A program made the position numbers and the translations under genes. The notes beneath the pieces are model-generated. The model saw only the letters and a program-made list of their open reading frames with translations, ran no database searches and was not told the origin of the DNA. A stretch of DNA of 64,000 nt from Polynucleobacter sp. TSB-Sco08W16 (lineage in GTDB: Bacteria; Pseudomonadota; Gammaproteobacteria; Burkholderiales; Burkholderiaceae), in contig NZ_CP061291.1 in NCBI RefSeq assembly GCF_018687455.1, positions 1,612,001 to 1,676,000 of the forward strand, written 5' to 3'. Below, piece after piece: positions 34,859 to 43,255 of this stretch (its first letter is position 1; each line of letters opens with the position of its first letter).

Positions 34859-36028
34859 TTATTTGTTTTTGGCAACAGCAGCAACTACCTTGGTAGCAGC
34901 TTCAGCCATTGAATCGGCGCTAATAATTGGCAGGCCTGAGTCAGCCAGAATCTTCTTGCCGAGCTCTTCATTTGTGCCCTTCATGCGCACAACCAAGGGT
35001 ACCGTCAGGTTTACTGCTTTACATGCAGTAACAACGCCGTCAGCAATCACGTCACAACGCATAATGCCGCCGAAGATATTGACCAAAATGGCTTCAACAC
35101 TTTTATTTTTCAACATGATTTTGAAAGCTTCAGTCACTTTTTCTGCTGTGGCACCACCACCAACGTCTAAGAAGTTTGCAGGCTCGCCACCGAATAACTT
35201 AATGGTGTCCATTGTCGCCATTGCCAAACCAGCACCGTTCACTAAACAGCCGATATTGCCGTCCAAAGAAATGTATGCAAGGTCAAATTTAGAAGCTTCG
35301 ATTTCAGCAGCATCTTCTTCATCGATATCGCGGTATGCAACGATTTCTGGATGACGGAATAATGCGTTTGGATCAAAGTTGAACTTCGCATCTAACGCCT
35401 TAATCTTGCCGTTACCTTCCAGAATCAATGGGTTGATTTCAACCAATGAAGCGTCGGTTTCCCAGTAAGTCTTGTACAAGTTCTTAAATACATCCCGAGC
35501 CATAGGAATAGAGGCATCCGGAACACCAATGCCCTTAGCAACGATATCGCAATCCGCATCTGTCAACCCAATCAATGGATCAACAAATACTTTAATAATT
35601 TTTTCTGGATGAGATTCAGCCACTTCCTCAATGTCCATACCGCCTTCGCTAGAAGCCATGATCACATTTTTTTGTGTGCCACGATCTGTAACGATACTGA
35701 AGTAGTACTCTTTTTTAATATCTGCGCCGTCTTCGATTAAGAGGCGGTTAACTTTTTGACCCTCTGGTCCTGTTTGATGCGTCTTGAGTTGCATACCCAA
35801 AATTTCAGAAGCATATTTCTTCACTTCATCCATGCTTCTAGCCAACTTCACACCACCGCCTTTGCCGCGTCCACCAGCATGAATCTGAGCCTTAACAACC
35901 CAAACTGGGCCGCCTAGTTTCTCAGCAGCTTTCACCGCTTCGTCAACACTAAATGCGGGAATGCCGTTTGGTACAGGCACATTAAATTGGCGCAGAAGTT
36001 CTTTGCCTTGGTACTCATGAATTTTCAT
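34859..36028 (-). CDS. sucC: Succinyl-CoA synthetase beta subunit
   Basis: 389 aa ATP-grasp subunit. MKIHEYQGKELLRQFNVPVPNG is the family start, followed by VVKAQIHAGGRGKGGGVKLA (nucleotide binding), EINPLI, and LNGNIGCLVNGAGLAMATMD-like block (here SLDGNIGCLVNGAGLAMATMD). NIFGGIMRCDVIADGV lies near the end. GGAG lies upstream of the ATG. It is first in sucC-sucD; a 23-bp palindrome lies about 80 bases upstream. Confidence 0.98.
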   Translation of the reverse strand: MKIHEYQGKELLRQFNVPVPNGIPAFSVDEAVKAAEKLGGPVWVVKAQIHAGGRGKGGGVKLARSMDEVKKYASEILGMQLKTHQTGPEGQKVNRLLIEDGADIKKEYYFSIVTDRGTQKNVIMASSEGGMDIEEVAESHPEKIIKVFVDPLIGLTDADCDIVAKGIGVPDASIPMARDVFKNLYKTYWETDASLVEINPLILEGNGKIKALDAKFNFDPNALFRHPEIVAYRDIDEEDAAEIEASKFDLAYISLDGNIGCLVNGAGLAMATMDTIKLFGGEPANFLDVGGGATAEKVTEAFKIMLKNKSVEAILVNIFGGIMRCDVIADGVVTACKAVNLTVPLVVRMKGTNEELGKKILADSGLPIISADSMAEAATKVVAAVAKNK

Positions 36029-36108
36029 AATTACTCCGAAACGGTATCTTTTTTAGCAAGCAATGAGGATTGGTAAAGCAATGTCGTCAAAATCCCATAC
36101 CTACTCTG

Positions 36109-36131
36109 AATTTAGCTAAATTAGCTAAATT
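36109..36131. promoter_or_regulatory. 23-bp perfect palindrome upstream of sucC
   Basis: AATTTAGCTAA, one central A, then TTAGCTAAATT: 11-bp arms, perfect. It lies in the 187-bp gap between recX (3' end) and sucC (5' end), 81 bases before the sucC start, so it is positioned as an operator for sucCD. No regulator that I recognise matches it. It has no GC-rich stem or T tail of a terminator. Confidence 0.6.
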
Positions 36132-36215
36132 TGAATAAATGCGAACGGTTTTACCGACTTCTTAAGTCTAGCATGCTGCAACGCGGCAAATTGTGTCTGC
36201 AGATCCGTAATTGCC

Positions 36216-36734
36216 CTAATCTGGACAATGGCCGCCGATCACCTTAGCGACCACATCGGCACCAAATCCTTTGGATGCCAAGAAGCGATATTGCCTAGCG
36301 CGCTCTTTTTGATCTTGCGCTTTTTCGCCATACTTTCTTGCCCACAAATCATAAGCACGCTGAAATTCAGTCTCCTTAAGCACCCCAAGAAGTTTGGCAG
36401 ACTGCTTTATGTCCACACCCGCTCTCTCGAGCTCGTCAGCAATCTTACGCATGCCATAACGCTCGCTACGCCTTCGAACTAAGGCCTCAGCAAAGCGCTC
36501 ATCCGATAACCAGCCTCTGGACTCGAAATCATCTAAAACTACCTCAATACTTAAGGCAGTCGCTTGCGGGGTTTGCTCGAGTTGCTCACCCCCCAGCTTC
36601 GCCCATCTTGCTTCTGATTCAGAAAGCTTCGCCCTCAAACCTTTACGGCTGTATTCTCGGAGCGATAAAAGACGCAAAGCCCGAGCTTTGAGACTCGGGC
36701 TTTGTTTAGGTTTTTTGCTACCTAATTCTGACAT
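36216..36734 (-). CDS. recX: Regulatory protein RecX
   Basis: 172 aa modulator of RecA filaments. Three-helix repeats are seen: LKARALRLLSLREYSRKGLRAKLSE, VLDDFESRGWLSDERFAEALVRRRSERYGMRKIADELERAGV and YDLWARKYG...RQYRFLASKGFGADVVAKVI. It lies 4 bases downstream of recA on the same strand, the usual recA-recX order, so it falls under the same LexA control. Confidence 0.93.
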   Translation of the reverse strand: MSELGSKKPKQSPSLKARALRLLSLREYSRKGLRAKLSESEARWAKLGGEQLEQTPQATALSIEVVLDDFESRGWLSDERFAEALVRRRSERYGMRKIADELERAGVDIKQSAKLLGVLKETEFQRAYDLWARKYGEKAQDQKERARQYRFLASKGFGADVVAKVIGGHCPD

Positions 36735-36738
36735 CGAA

Positions 36739-37830
36739 TTATTCGACTTCCTCTTCCTCGCTGAGCACGTCAGTCACTACTGCTGAACCGGACTTAACGC
36801 CCAATTTCTCGCGGATTCTTGTTTCGATATCTTTTGCAATTGCTGGATTTTCTTTCAAAAACTCACGTACATTGTCTTTACCCTGACCAATGCGATCGCC
36901 GTTATAGCTATACCAAGAGCCTGACTTCTCAACTAGATCGGCTTCAACACCCATATCGATGATTTCACCTTCTCTAGAAATGCCGGCACCATACATGATG
37001 TCAAAAATAGCTTCACGGAATGGGGGAGAAACCTTGTTCTTGACAACCTTCACACGAGTTTCATTACCGACAACCTCATCACCTTTTTTGATGCTACCGA
37101 TGCGACGAATATCCAAGCGCATAGAAGCATAGAACTTGAGCGCGTTACCACCAGTAGTGGTTTCTGGAGAACCAAACATCACGCCAATTTTCATACGAAT
37201 TTGATTGATGAAGATTACCGTTGTATTGGTACGCTTAATGGCACCAGTCAATTTACGTAAGGCTTGACTCATCAAACGAGCCTGCAGGCCTGGTAATGAA
37301 TCGCCCATATCGCCTTCAATCTCAGCCTTTGGAACCAATGCGGCAACCGAGTCAATGACAATTAAATCAATGGATCCTGAACGCACTAAAGCATCAGCAA
37401 TCTCTAAAGCCTGTTCACCAGTATCCGGTTGAGAGATCAATAAATTATTTACATCTACACCAAGGCGTGATGCGTACTGCACATCCAATGCATGCTCAGC
37501 ATCGATAAACGCACAAGTACCACCAAGCTTTTGCATTTCTGCAATCGCATGCAAAGTTAAAGTAGTTTTACCTGATGATTCTGGGCCGTAGATTTCAATC
37601 ACGCGACCGCGTGCGAGACCACCAACACCCAAAGCGATATCCAAACCGAGTGAACCACTCGACACCACTTGAATGTCTTGACTAATTTCAGCATCGCCCA
37701 ATCTCATGATTGAACCCTTGCCAAATTGCTTCTCAATTTGTGCCAAGGCTGCTGTTAATGCTTTTTGTTTGTCTCCGCTCATTCCCTCAAATTCTGAGGA
37801 GGCTGATTTTCTTTTGTCATCCAAGGCCAT
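36739..37830 (-). CDS. recA: Recombinase RecA
   Basis: 363 aa DNA strand-exchange ATPase and SOS co-protease. Walker A GPESSGKTTLTLHA at ~80, IDAEHALDVQYA, LIVIDSVAALVPKAEIEGDMGD (Walker B), QALRKLTGAIKRTNTTVIFINQIRMKIGVMFGSPETTTGG with the L2 loop, and an acidic tail VLSEEEEVE. Length typical. A LexA box lies 73 bases upstream. Followed by recX. Confidence 0.99.
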   Translation of the reverse strand: MALDDKRKSASSEFEGMSGDKQKALTAALAQIEKQFGKGSIMRLGDAEISQDIQVVSSGSLGLDIALGVGGLARGRVIEIYGPESSGKTTLTLHAIAEMQKLGGTCAFIDAEHALDVQYASRLGVDVNNLLISQPDTGEQALEIADALVRSGSIDLIVIDSVAALVPKAEIEGDMGDSLPGLQARLMSQALRKLTGAIKRTNTTVIFINQIRMKIGVMFGSPETTTGGNALKFYASMRLDIRRIGSIKKGDEVVGNETRVKVVKNKVSPPFREAIFDIMYGAGISREGEIIDMGVEADLVEKSGSWYSYNGDRIGQGKDNVREFLKENPAIAKDIETRIREKLGVKSGSAVVTDVLSEEEEVE

Positions 37831-37902
37831 TTTTAATTCCCTTTTCGCTATGTATTGGGCTTTTTCCCGAAGTCTTATCTACTGTGTAACAACTTATGAG
37901 TC

Positions 37903-37920
37903 ACTGTATATAAAAACAGT
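37903..37920 (-). promoter_or_regulatory. LexA/SOS box of recA
   Basis: CTGT-N8-ACAG (37904-37919) with flanking A and T, an exact match to the E. coli-type SOS operator. It overlaps a promoter-like TTGCAA...TACAGT on the minus strand with a 17-base spacer, so LexA binding would block recA-recX transcription. lexA is not in the window. Confidence 0.9.
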
Positions 37921-37949
37921 AGTATTTGCAAGCGACTTTTTAAAGGAAT

Positions 37950-38483
37950 TTACAGATTTTCTACTAGGCCACGTTCGAGCGGGGTGCGATCCCAATAGAA
38001 AAACAAGGGAATGGCTACAGCCCAAACCACGCCAACCAAGACAAATCCAATAGTTTGGCCTCCAGGACCCCAGGCGCCCGCTCCCATCCGAATACCCGCT
38101 TCATAGGACATGGGGCCACAAATTCCGCCTAAAACAGCCCCTAAAATGGGCCTGCCGCGAAGCCAAGATAAAGAGCCATTAATGGTGGTAGCTACCAAAA
38201 CCCAGAGCACCCACATCCATGCTGGAGATAGATAACTTCCAGGCCAGGCATCCTGAAAGTCTAAGTAGCCCAAATGAACTATCAGGGTATCGGCCACAAT
38301 CCCATAAATTAGCGCCTTACTCAAGAGCCGCATTGAAGTGGCAGGCTCATCCAAGCGCCAAACGTGAAAGGCTATATAAGCCAAGGTAGCAAGAACAGCC
38401 CAAAACACCTGTTTATTAGCCGCACCCAATACACAGGCAAACCAACCGAGCTGGAAAAAGACAAAATTCCAAAATTTAGCCAT
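37950..38483 (-). CDS. DUF2878-family integral membrane protein
   Basis: 177 aa from ATG 38483 (MAKFWNFVFFQLGWFACVLGAAN). The longer frame to 38531 runs into the tRNA terminator hairpin, so it is rejected. Five to six hydrophobic helices; features such as KALIYGIVADTLIVHLGYL, WVLWVLVATTINGSLSWLRGRP and GPMSYEAGIRMGA recall DUF2878. Function unknown. It lies between recA and the CAU tRNA, all on the minus strand. Confidence 0.75.
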   Translation of the reverse strand: MAKFWNFVFFQLGWFACVLGAANKQVFWAVLATLAYIAFHVWRLDEPATSMRLLSKALIYGIVADTLIVHLGYLDFQDAWPGSYLSPAWMWVLWVLVATTINGSLSWLRGRPILGAVLGGICGPMSYEAGIRMGAGAWGPGGQTIGFVLVGVVWAVAIPLFFYWDRTPLERGLVENL

Positions 38484-38505
38484 ATCAAAGCACCCAACCA
38501 GCCTA

Positions 38506-38540
38506 AGAAAAAGGCCACTGCCGCGGGGCAATGGCCTTTA
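38506..38540 (-). terminator. Terminator of the CAU tRNA gene
   Basis: On the minus strand AAGGCCATTGCC and GGCAGTGGCCTT pair (one G-U) around CCGC, followed by TTTCTTA. It starts about 5 bases after the tRNA CCA end. It also argues against the long start of the DUF2878 gene. Confidence 0.8.
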
Positions 38541-38544
38541 GATT

Positions 38545-38621
38545 TGGTGGCGAATCAGGGATTTGAACCCCGGACCTGCGGATTATGATTCCGTCGCTCT
38601 AACCAGCTGAGCTAATTCGCC
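38545..38621 (-). tRNA. tRNA-Met (CAT anticodon)
   Basis: 77 nt including an encoded 3' CCA. The acceptor stem GGCGAAT/ATTCGCC pairs fully. The D-arm reads AGCTCAGCTGGTTAGAGC, the anticodon loop is ATCATAA with anticodon CAT, and the T-arm has TTCAAAT. The first anticodon-stem pair is A-C. The start GGCGAATTAGC is not that of an initiator tRNA. Elongator Met is most likely; a lysidine-modified Ile2 tRNA also has CAT in the gene and cannot be fully excluded by eye. Confidence 0.92.
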
Positions 38622-38675
38622 GAACTGGTAATTATAAATGATAGGAGAGACTCTGTCCAAATAAGACTCTGAGGC

Positions 38676-39083
38676 CTATTTAATCTTAAAAATACTGACC
38701 CCTTGGTCACGGCCATACTGAACATCAACCTCAATTGCCTTGGCTAAAAATAGCTTTTTCAGTACTTCATCCTTGTTTTCAAAGGTGATGGCTGTTTGCT
38801 CTGGGTAATGCGAGAAGGGATCACTCATTGTTTCAACCGGCACCCCATCAATTTTGATCTGTTTAATAAAGCGCTTGTACAAACGATCCTTTTGGATAAA
38901 GATTAAGCGCTTTACATATTTATCAAGGACTAACTTTTGGCCTTGCTCATTCACCTTGAAATAGTAGACCAACTCCTCCTTGCCATTGGTAGTCATATCC
39001 CGCTCTTCATCCCATTTAGCAAATGCGACTGGAGCAATAAGCATGTAAAAAAATATTGTGGCTAGCGGCACAGAAAGGCGCAT
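38676..39083 (-). CDS. Hypothetical exported protein
   Basis: 135 aa. N-terminal signal peptide (VPLATIFFYMLIAPVAFAKW, cleavage after AFA). The mature part is small, charged and beta-rich with many Lys/Asp; no domain recognised. Its start is 50 bases from that of the divergent MOSC gene. It could be a periplasmic accessory protein; no function is assigned. Confidence 0.65.
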   Translation of the reverse strand: MRLSVPLATIFFYMLIAPVAFAKWDEERDMTTNGKEELVYYFKVNEQGQKLVLDKYVKRLIFIQKDRLYKRFIKQIKIDGVPVETMSDPFSHYPEQTAITFENKDEVLKKLFLAKAIEVDVQYGRDQGVSIFKIK

Positions 39084-39133
39084 TATTTGCTTTCATGGTT
39101 TTATAACGCAGATCTTATCAGTCAATTTTATAT

Positions 39134-39745
39134 ATGCGCATCTTATCGATCTCGAGCGGAAAAGTACTTCCTCTATTTGGCAATCACCATCCTAACTACA
39201 AATCTGTTGCTTCAGCCATTCATAAAAAAAGCATCAGCAATATAGAGAATCCTATCTCGGTTGAGATCAATCATCTTGGAATTAAAGGTGATGAGCAAGC
39301 AGATCTGAGCGTACATGGCGGAATTGAAAAAGCAATTTATGTCTACCCAGCAGAACACTATGCTTTTTGGAACGAACTACTTACTCGTGAAACTAAAAAA
39401 TCCGTTTCTCTTGAGTATGGTGCAATAGGTGAGAATTTCACTATTGAAGGCTTAGTAGAAACCGAAGTCTTTGTTGGCGACAAATTCATCATTGGAGAGC
39501 TCGAATTTGCCGTTGTCAAACTCCGTGAACCTTGCTTCAAATTTAATGCTGCCGTTGCCTATAAGGGTGCCAGTAAAGCGATGCTCCAGTCAGGCTATAG
39601 CGGCTGGTACCTACGAGTTCTCAAGACGGGGACGCTTACTGCTGGAGCCTCAATCACCTTGATTCCAGGATCAAGAGATACCTCGATTGCGCAGCAAAAT
39701 AAAAGTTTATTAGGCAATCGCAATCAAAAAGACTTATGGGAATAA
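39134..39745 (+). CDS. MOSC-domain protein (YiiM-like)
   Basis: 203 aa. HLGIKGDEQADLSVHGGIEKAIYVYPAEHYAFW (~47-79) and VKLREPCFKFN with the conserved molybdenum-cofactor Cys (C134) are hallmarks of YiiM-type MOSC proteins, which reduce N-hydroxylated compounds with a Moco sulfur site. C-terminal GYSGWYLRVLKTG supports the family. Not linked to moa genes here except that moaC is in the same window. Followed by a strong terminator. Confidence 0.9.
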   Translation: MRILSISSGKVLPLFGNHHPNYKSVASAIHKKSISNIENPISVEINHLGIKGDEQADLSVHGGIEKAIYVYPAEHYAFWNELLTRETKKSVSLEYGAIGENFTIEGLVETEVFVGDKFIIGELEFAVVKLREPCFKFNAAVAYKGASKAMLQSGYSGWYLRVLKTGTLTAGASITLIPGSRDTSIAQQNKSLLGNRNQKDLWE

Positions 39746-39776
39746 AAAAACCCGATCATTTTGTGATCGGGTTTTT
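39744..39776. terminator. Bidirectional terminator MOSC/MHS transporter
   Basis: AAAAAAACCCGATCA-TTTTG-TGATCGGGTTTTTT, an 8-bp GC-containing stem with A and T runs on both sides, lying between convergent genes. Strong in both directions. Confidence 0.9.
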
Positions 39777-39809
39777 TCGTTACCGCGGACTAAAGATACT
39801 TAAATCCGA

Positions 39810-41480
39810 TTAGTCACGTGCATAAATATCTACATCTTTAGTTTCACGTACAAACAATGTACCGATAACCAAAGTCATTGCAGCAATGATGATTGGATAC
39901 CAGAGACCGTAGTAAATGTTACCGTTTTGCGCAACCAAGGCAAAGGAGATCGTTGGTAATAAGCCGCCGAACCAACCGTTACCAATATGGTAAGGCAATG
40001 ACATAGAGGTGTAACGAATGCGAGTTGGGAACATCTCAACTAACATCGCAGCGATTGGGCCATAAACCATAGTTACCAATAGCACTAAGTAAACCAACAA
40101 GAGCAATACAGCAACATAATTAATTTGTGCTGGATCGGCCTTAACTGGATAACCCTCTTTATTCAAAGCTTCGCGAATCGCCTTTTTGAATTCAGCATCT
40201 TTCGCTTTTGCTTCAGCAGGATCAATACCTTTTGATGTGTAACCCGGGATTTCGATATCACCGATTTTCACAACAGCCGTAGTTCCTGCTGGAGCGGCAA
40301 CAGTGCTATAGCTAGCAGAGTTGGAGGCCATCACTTGCTTTGCAATATCACAAGAGCTAGTGAATTTCGCTGTACCAGTTGGGTTGAACTGGAAGGTACA
40401 TTCAGCTGGGTCGGCAGTAATAGTTGCTGGTGCGGTTGCCATTGCTTTTTCTAAAGCTGGGTTAGCAAAGTGGGTCAAGGCATTAAACACAGAAACTGGC
40501 GTGTTAGGGATGTAAGTAATCACAGCCAATAACAAACCGCCCATGATGATGACCTTACGGCCAATCTTGTCTGACAAGCTACCGAATACCACAAAGAATG
40601 GTGTGCCGATTACCAATGAAGCAGCAATCAACAAGTTTGCAGTCTTGGCATCCACCTTCAACACTTGTGTAAGGTAGAACAAGGCATAGAACTGACCGGT
40701 ATACCAAACCACTGCTTGACCTGCAACCAAACCAAACAATGCCAAGATCACAATCTTCAAGTTCTTCCACTGACCAAATGACTCTGTCAATGGTGCCTTA
40801 GATAACTTACCTTCTTCTTTCATCTTCTTGAAAGCTGGTGACTCATTCATGGATAAACGAATCCAGACAGAGATTGCCAACAATGCGATAGAAACGATGA
40901 AAGGAACACGCCAGCCCCAAACATCAAAGTCTGGACCTGTGAATTCACGTGTAAACAAAATCACGAGCAAGGAGAGGAACAAGCCGAGAGTAGCTGTTGT
41001 CTGAATCCAAGCAGTATATGCACCACGACGACCGTTAGGAGCGTGTTCTGCAACATAGGTTGCAGCACCACCGTACTCACCACCCAAAGCCAAACCTTGA
41101 AGCATACGCAATGCAATCAAGATAACTGGAGCAGCAACACCAATCGTTGCATAGTTAGGCAAGATACCTACGATAAAGGTAGCGCCACCCATTAAGAGGA
41201 TGGTGACCAAGAAGGTGTACTTACGACCAATCAAATCACCCAAGCGACCAAACACCAATGCGCCAAATGGACGCACGATGAAACCGGCAGCAAACGCTAG
41301 CAAAGCGAAAATGAAGGCAGAGCCAGCATCTAAGCCTGAGAAGAATTGCTTAGCAATAATTGCAGCAAGTGAACCGTAAAGATAAAAGTCGTACCACTCA
41401 AAAACCGTACCTAATGAGGAAGCAAAAATAACTTTGCGCTCTTCAGCGGTCATTGGGGCTGCTTTAGTTGATGTTGACAT
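39810..41480 (-). CDS. MHS-family MFS transporter with a large periplasmic insert
   Basis: 556 aa metabolite:H+ symporter. GTVFEWYDFYLYGSLAAIIAKQFF (~24-47), FIVRPFGALVFGRLGDLIGRKYTF (~67-90) and RMLQGLALGGEYGGAATYVAEHAP (~125-148) are the MHS signatures (ProP, ShiA, KgtP group). A hydrophilic stretch of about 125 residues (~328-452) with Cys at ~361 and ~377 separates TM9 and TM10; by MFS topology it would face the periplasm. The substrate is probably a carboxylate or betaine but is not determined. AGGAG lies before the ATG. Single gene between a terminator and a divergent GGT-like gene. Confidence 0.87.
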   Translation of the reverse strand: MSTSTKAAPMTAEERKVIFASSLGTVFEWYDFYLYGSLAAIIAKQFFSGLDAGSAFIFALLAFAAGFIVRPFGALVFGRLGDLIGRKYTFLVTILLMGGATFIVGILPNYATIGVAAPVILIALRMLQGLALGGEYGGAATYVAEHAPNGRRGAYTAWIQTTATLGLFLSLLVILFTREFTGPDFDVWGWRVPFIVSIALLAISVWIRLSMNESPAFKKMKEEGKLSKAPLTESFGQWKNLKIVILALFGLVAGQAVVWYTGQFYALFYLTQVLKVDAKTANLLIAASLVIGTPFFVVFGSLSDKIGRKVIIMGGLLLAVITYIPNTPVSVFNALTHFANPALEKAMATAPATITADPAECTFQFNPTGTAKFTSSCDIAKQVMASNSASYSTVAAPAGTTAVVKIGDIEIPGYTSKGIDPAEAKAKDAEFKKAIREALNKEGYPVKADPAQINYVAVLLLLVYLVLLVTMVYGPIAAMLVEMFPTRIRYTSMSLPYHIGNGWFGGLLPTISFALVAQNGNIYYGLWYPIIIAAMTLVIGTLFVRETKDVDIYARD

Positions 41481-41656
41481 CAGTAGCTCCTAACTATTTT
41501 TTTTAATGAAGTAAAAACAACGGGTCGATTATGCTTTGAAAAAAATCAAAGAAATCCACTACTTAGGGTAATTCCTCATCAATTAAGGGTGGGGTTTTCC
41601 CGAGCTCTACAATGTAATAAATGCTAAACACAACATTGAAAGCGGAGATTAAATAA
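41481..41656. promoter_or_regulatory. Divergent promoter region MHS transporter/GGT-like gene
   Basis: 176 bp. An inverted repeat CTTTGA-AAAAAA-TCAAAG lies at 41534-41551, about 55 bases before the transporter start. For the plus-strand gene a -10-like TACAAT is at 41608-41613 and GGAG lies 9 bases before ATG 41657. The repeat may be an operator; this is a guess. Confidence 0.4.
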
Positions 41657-43255
41657 ATGCAAGCCAAATGGGGAATTCGAGGAATGGCAGTAGCGCCGCA
41701 CTCACTCGCATCGGAGTCGGCACTAGCAGTATTAAGAGAGGGTGGTAATGCCCTAGAAGCAATGGTTGCTGCAGCAGCTACTATCGCCGTGGTCTACCCC
41801 CACATGAACTCGATTGGTGGCGATTCTTTTTGGGTTGTCCACTCTCCAGGTAAGGCAATGGGCGGCATCGATGCCTGTGGCGCAGCTGCTGGTTTAGCCA
41901 CCAAGCAGTGGTATGCAGAGCGTGGTATCACTAAGGCGATTCCATTTCGCGGCCCAGTCGCAGCCAATACAGTTGCTGGCACGATCTCTGGCTGGGGTGC
42001 AGCGCACAAATTATCTCAGCAGGGTCTAGGCGGCAAAATTCCTCTTTCACGTCTTTTGGCTGATGCCATCTATTACGCAGAAGCTGGTGTGCCAGTTACC
42101 TTTAGTCAATCGAGCCTAACTGCGAAAAAACGTGAGGAACTGAGTCCTATTCCTGGCTTTGCAAAAACGTTTCTCGTTAATGGCAAAGCGCCAGCGGTGG
42201 GTAGTATTTTTAAACAAGGACGTCTTGCTAAGACCTTGCGTCAAATTGCAGAAAAGGGAACTGATGATTTTTATCGCGGCGACCTTGCAACCATATTAGG
42301 TAAAGAGCTCGAGGATATTGGTAGCCCTCTGCGGTTAAGTGACCTGCAGCGTCATCAGGCAAAACTAATTGATCCGCTTGAGCTCAAACACAGCCTTGGC
42401 AACGTTTACAACATGATTCCACCAACACAAGGCGTAGTCTCCTTGATGATTATTGGCATCCTTGATCAATTGAATTTAAAACGGTTCAAGGTAGATAGCG
42501 CTGAGTATGTTCATCACTGCGTTGAAGCCACGAAGCAAGCATTTAAGATCCGTGACCAATTCGTTACTGATCCTGCTTATATGACAAAACATGCGCAATC
42601 TTTCTTATCACCTGCATTCCTGAAAAAACTGGCAAAAAATATTGACCCAAATAAAGCTTTACCTTGGGGCCAAGGTAAAGGGCCTGCAGACACTATTTGG
42701 ATGGGAGTGATTGATGGTGACGGTAACTGCGTGTCCTTCATTCAAAGTATTTATCACGAATTTGGTGCCGGAATTGTTTTACCAAAATCAGGCGTGAACT
42801 GGCAAAACCGTGGTTGCAGTTTTTCCCTAGATCCAAAAACACTCAATCATCTTGAGCCCTATCGCAAGCCATTCCACACCTTAAATCCAGCGATGGCTTT
42901 ATTTAAAGATGGGCGTTCAATGGTTTACGGAACAATGGGCGGGGATGGTCAACCACAAACACAATGTGCAGTATTTACGCGTACAGCAACTTATGGGCTT
43001 GATCCACAAGATGCTATCAGTCGTCCACGCTGGTTACTAGGACGCACCTGGGGTCAAACCAGTGATAGTTTGAAGTTAGAGTCTCGCTTTAGTCCTTGGG
43101 TTGCAAAAGAGCTGCATGCAATGGGCCATGAAATTGAAATGCTCGATGCATTTGATGAGACCGTTGGTCATGCAGGCTGCATCATTAGAGAACCATCCGG
43201 CACATTACGTGGCGGCTGGGATCCTCGCAGTGATGGAGCTGTTAGCGCGTTTTAG
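41657..43255 (+). CDS. Gamma-glutamyltransferase-family protein
   Basis: 532 aa Ntn-hydrolase-type protein. WGIRGMAVAPHSLASESALAVLREGGNALEAMVAAAATIAVVYPHMNSIGGDSFWVVH is the GGT N-terminus. The autoprocessing/catalytic Thr corresponds to the T in GPADTIWMGVIDGDGNCVSF (~residue 353), and GVNWQNRGCSFSL follows. No signal peptide is seen, unlike periplasmic E. coli Ggt, so it is probably cytosolic and may act on a small gamma-glutamyl or other amide. The last 14 bases overlap the convergent UPF0126 gene. Confidence 0.85.
   Translation: MQAKWGIRGMAVAPHSLASESALAVLREGGNALEAMVAAAATIAVVYPHMNSIGGDSFWVVHSPGKAMGGIDACGAAAGLATKQWYAERGITKAIPFRGPVAANTVAGTISGWGAAHKLSQQGLGGKIPLSRLLADAIYYAEAGVPVTFSQSSLTAKKREELSPIPGFAKTFLVNGKAPAVGSIFKQGRLAKTLRQIAEKGTDDFYRGDLATILGKELEDIGSPLRLSDLQRHQAKLIDPLELKHSLGNVYNMIPPTQGVVSLMIIGILDQLNLKRFKVDSAEYVHHCVEATKQAFKIRDQFVTDPAYMTKHAQSFLSPAFLKKLAKNIDPNKALPWGQGKGPADTIWMGVIDGDGNCVSFIQSIYHEFGAGIVLPKSGVNWQNRGCSFSLDPKTLNHLEPYRKPFHTLNPAMALFKDGRSMVYGTMGGDGQPQTQCAVFTRTATYGLDPQDAISRPRWLLGRTWGQTSDSLKLESRFSPWVAKELHAMGHEIEMLDAFDETVGHAGCIIREPSGTLRGGWDPRSDGAVSAF

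Noticed and set aside
38484..38588. Longer DUF2878 start at 38531 and a plus-strand frame across the tRNA gene.
   Set aside because: The long start reads through the tRNA terminator hairpin; the plus-strand frame is antisense to the tRNA.
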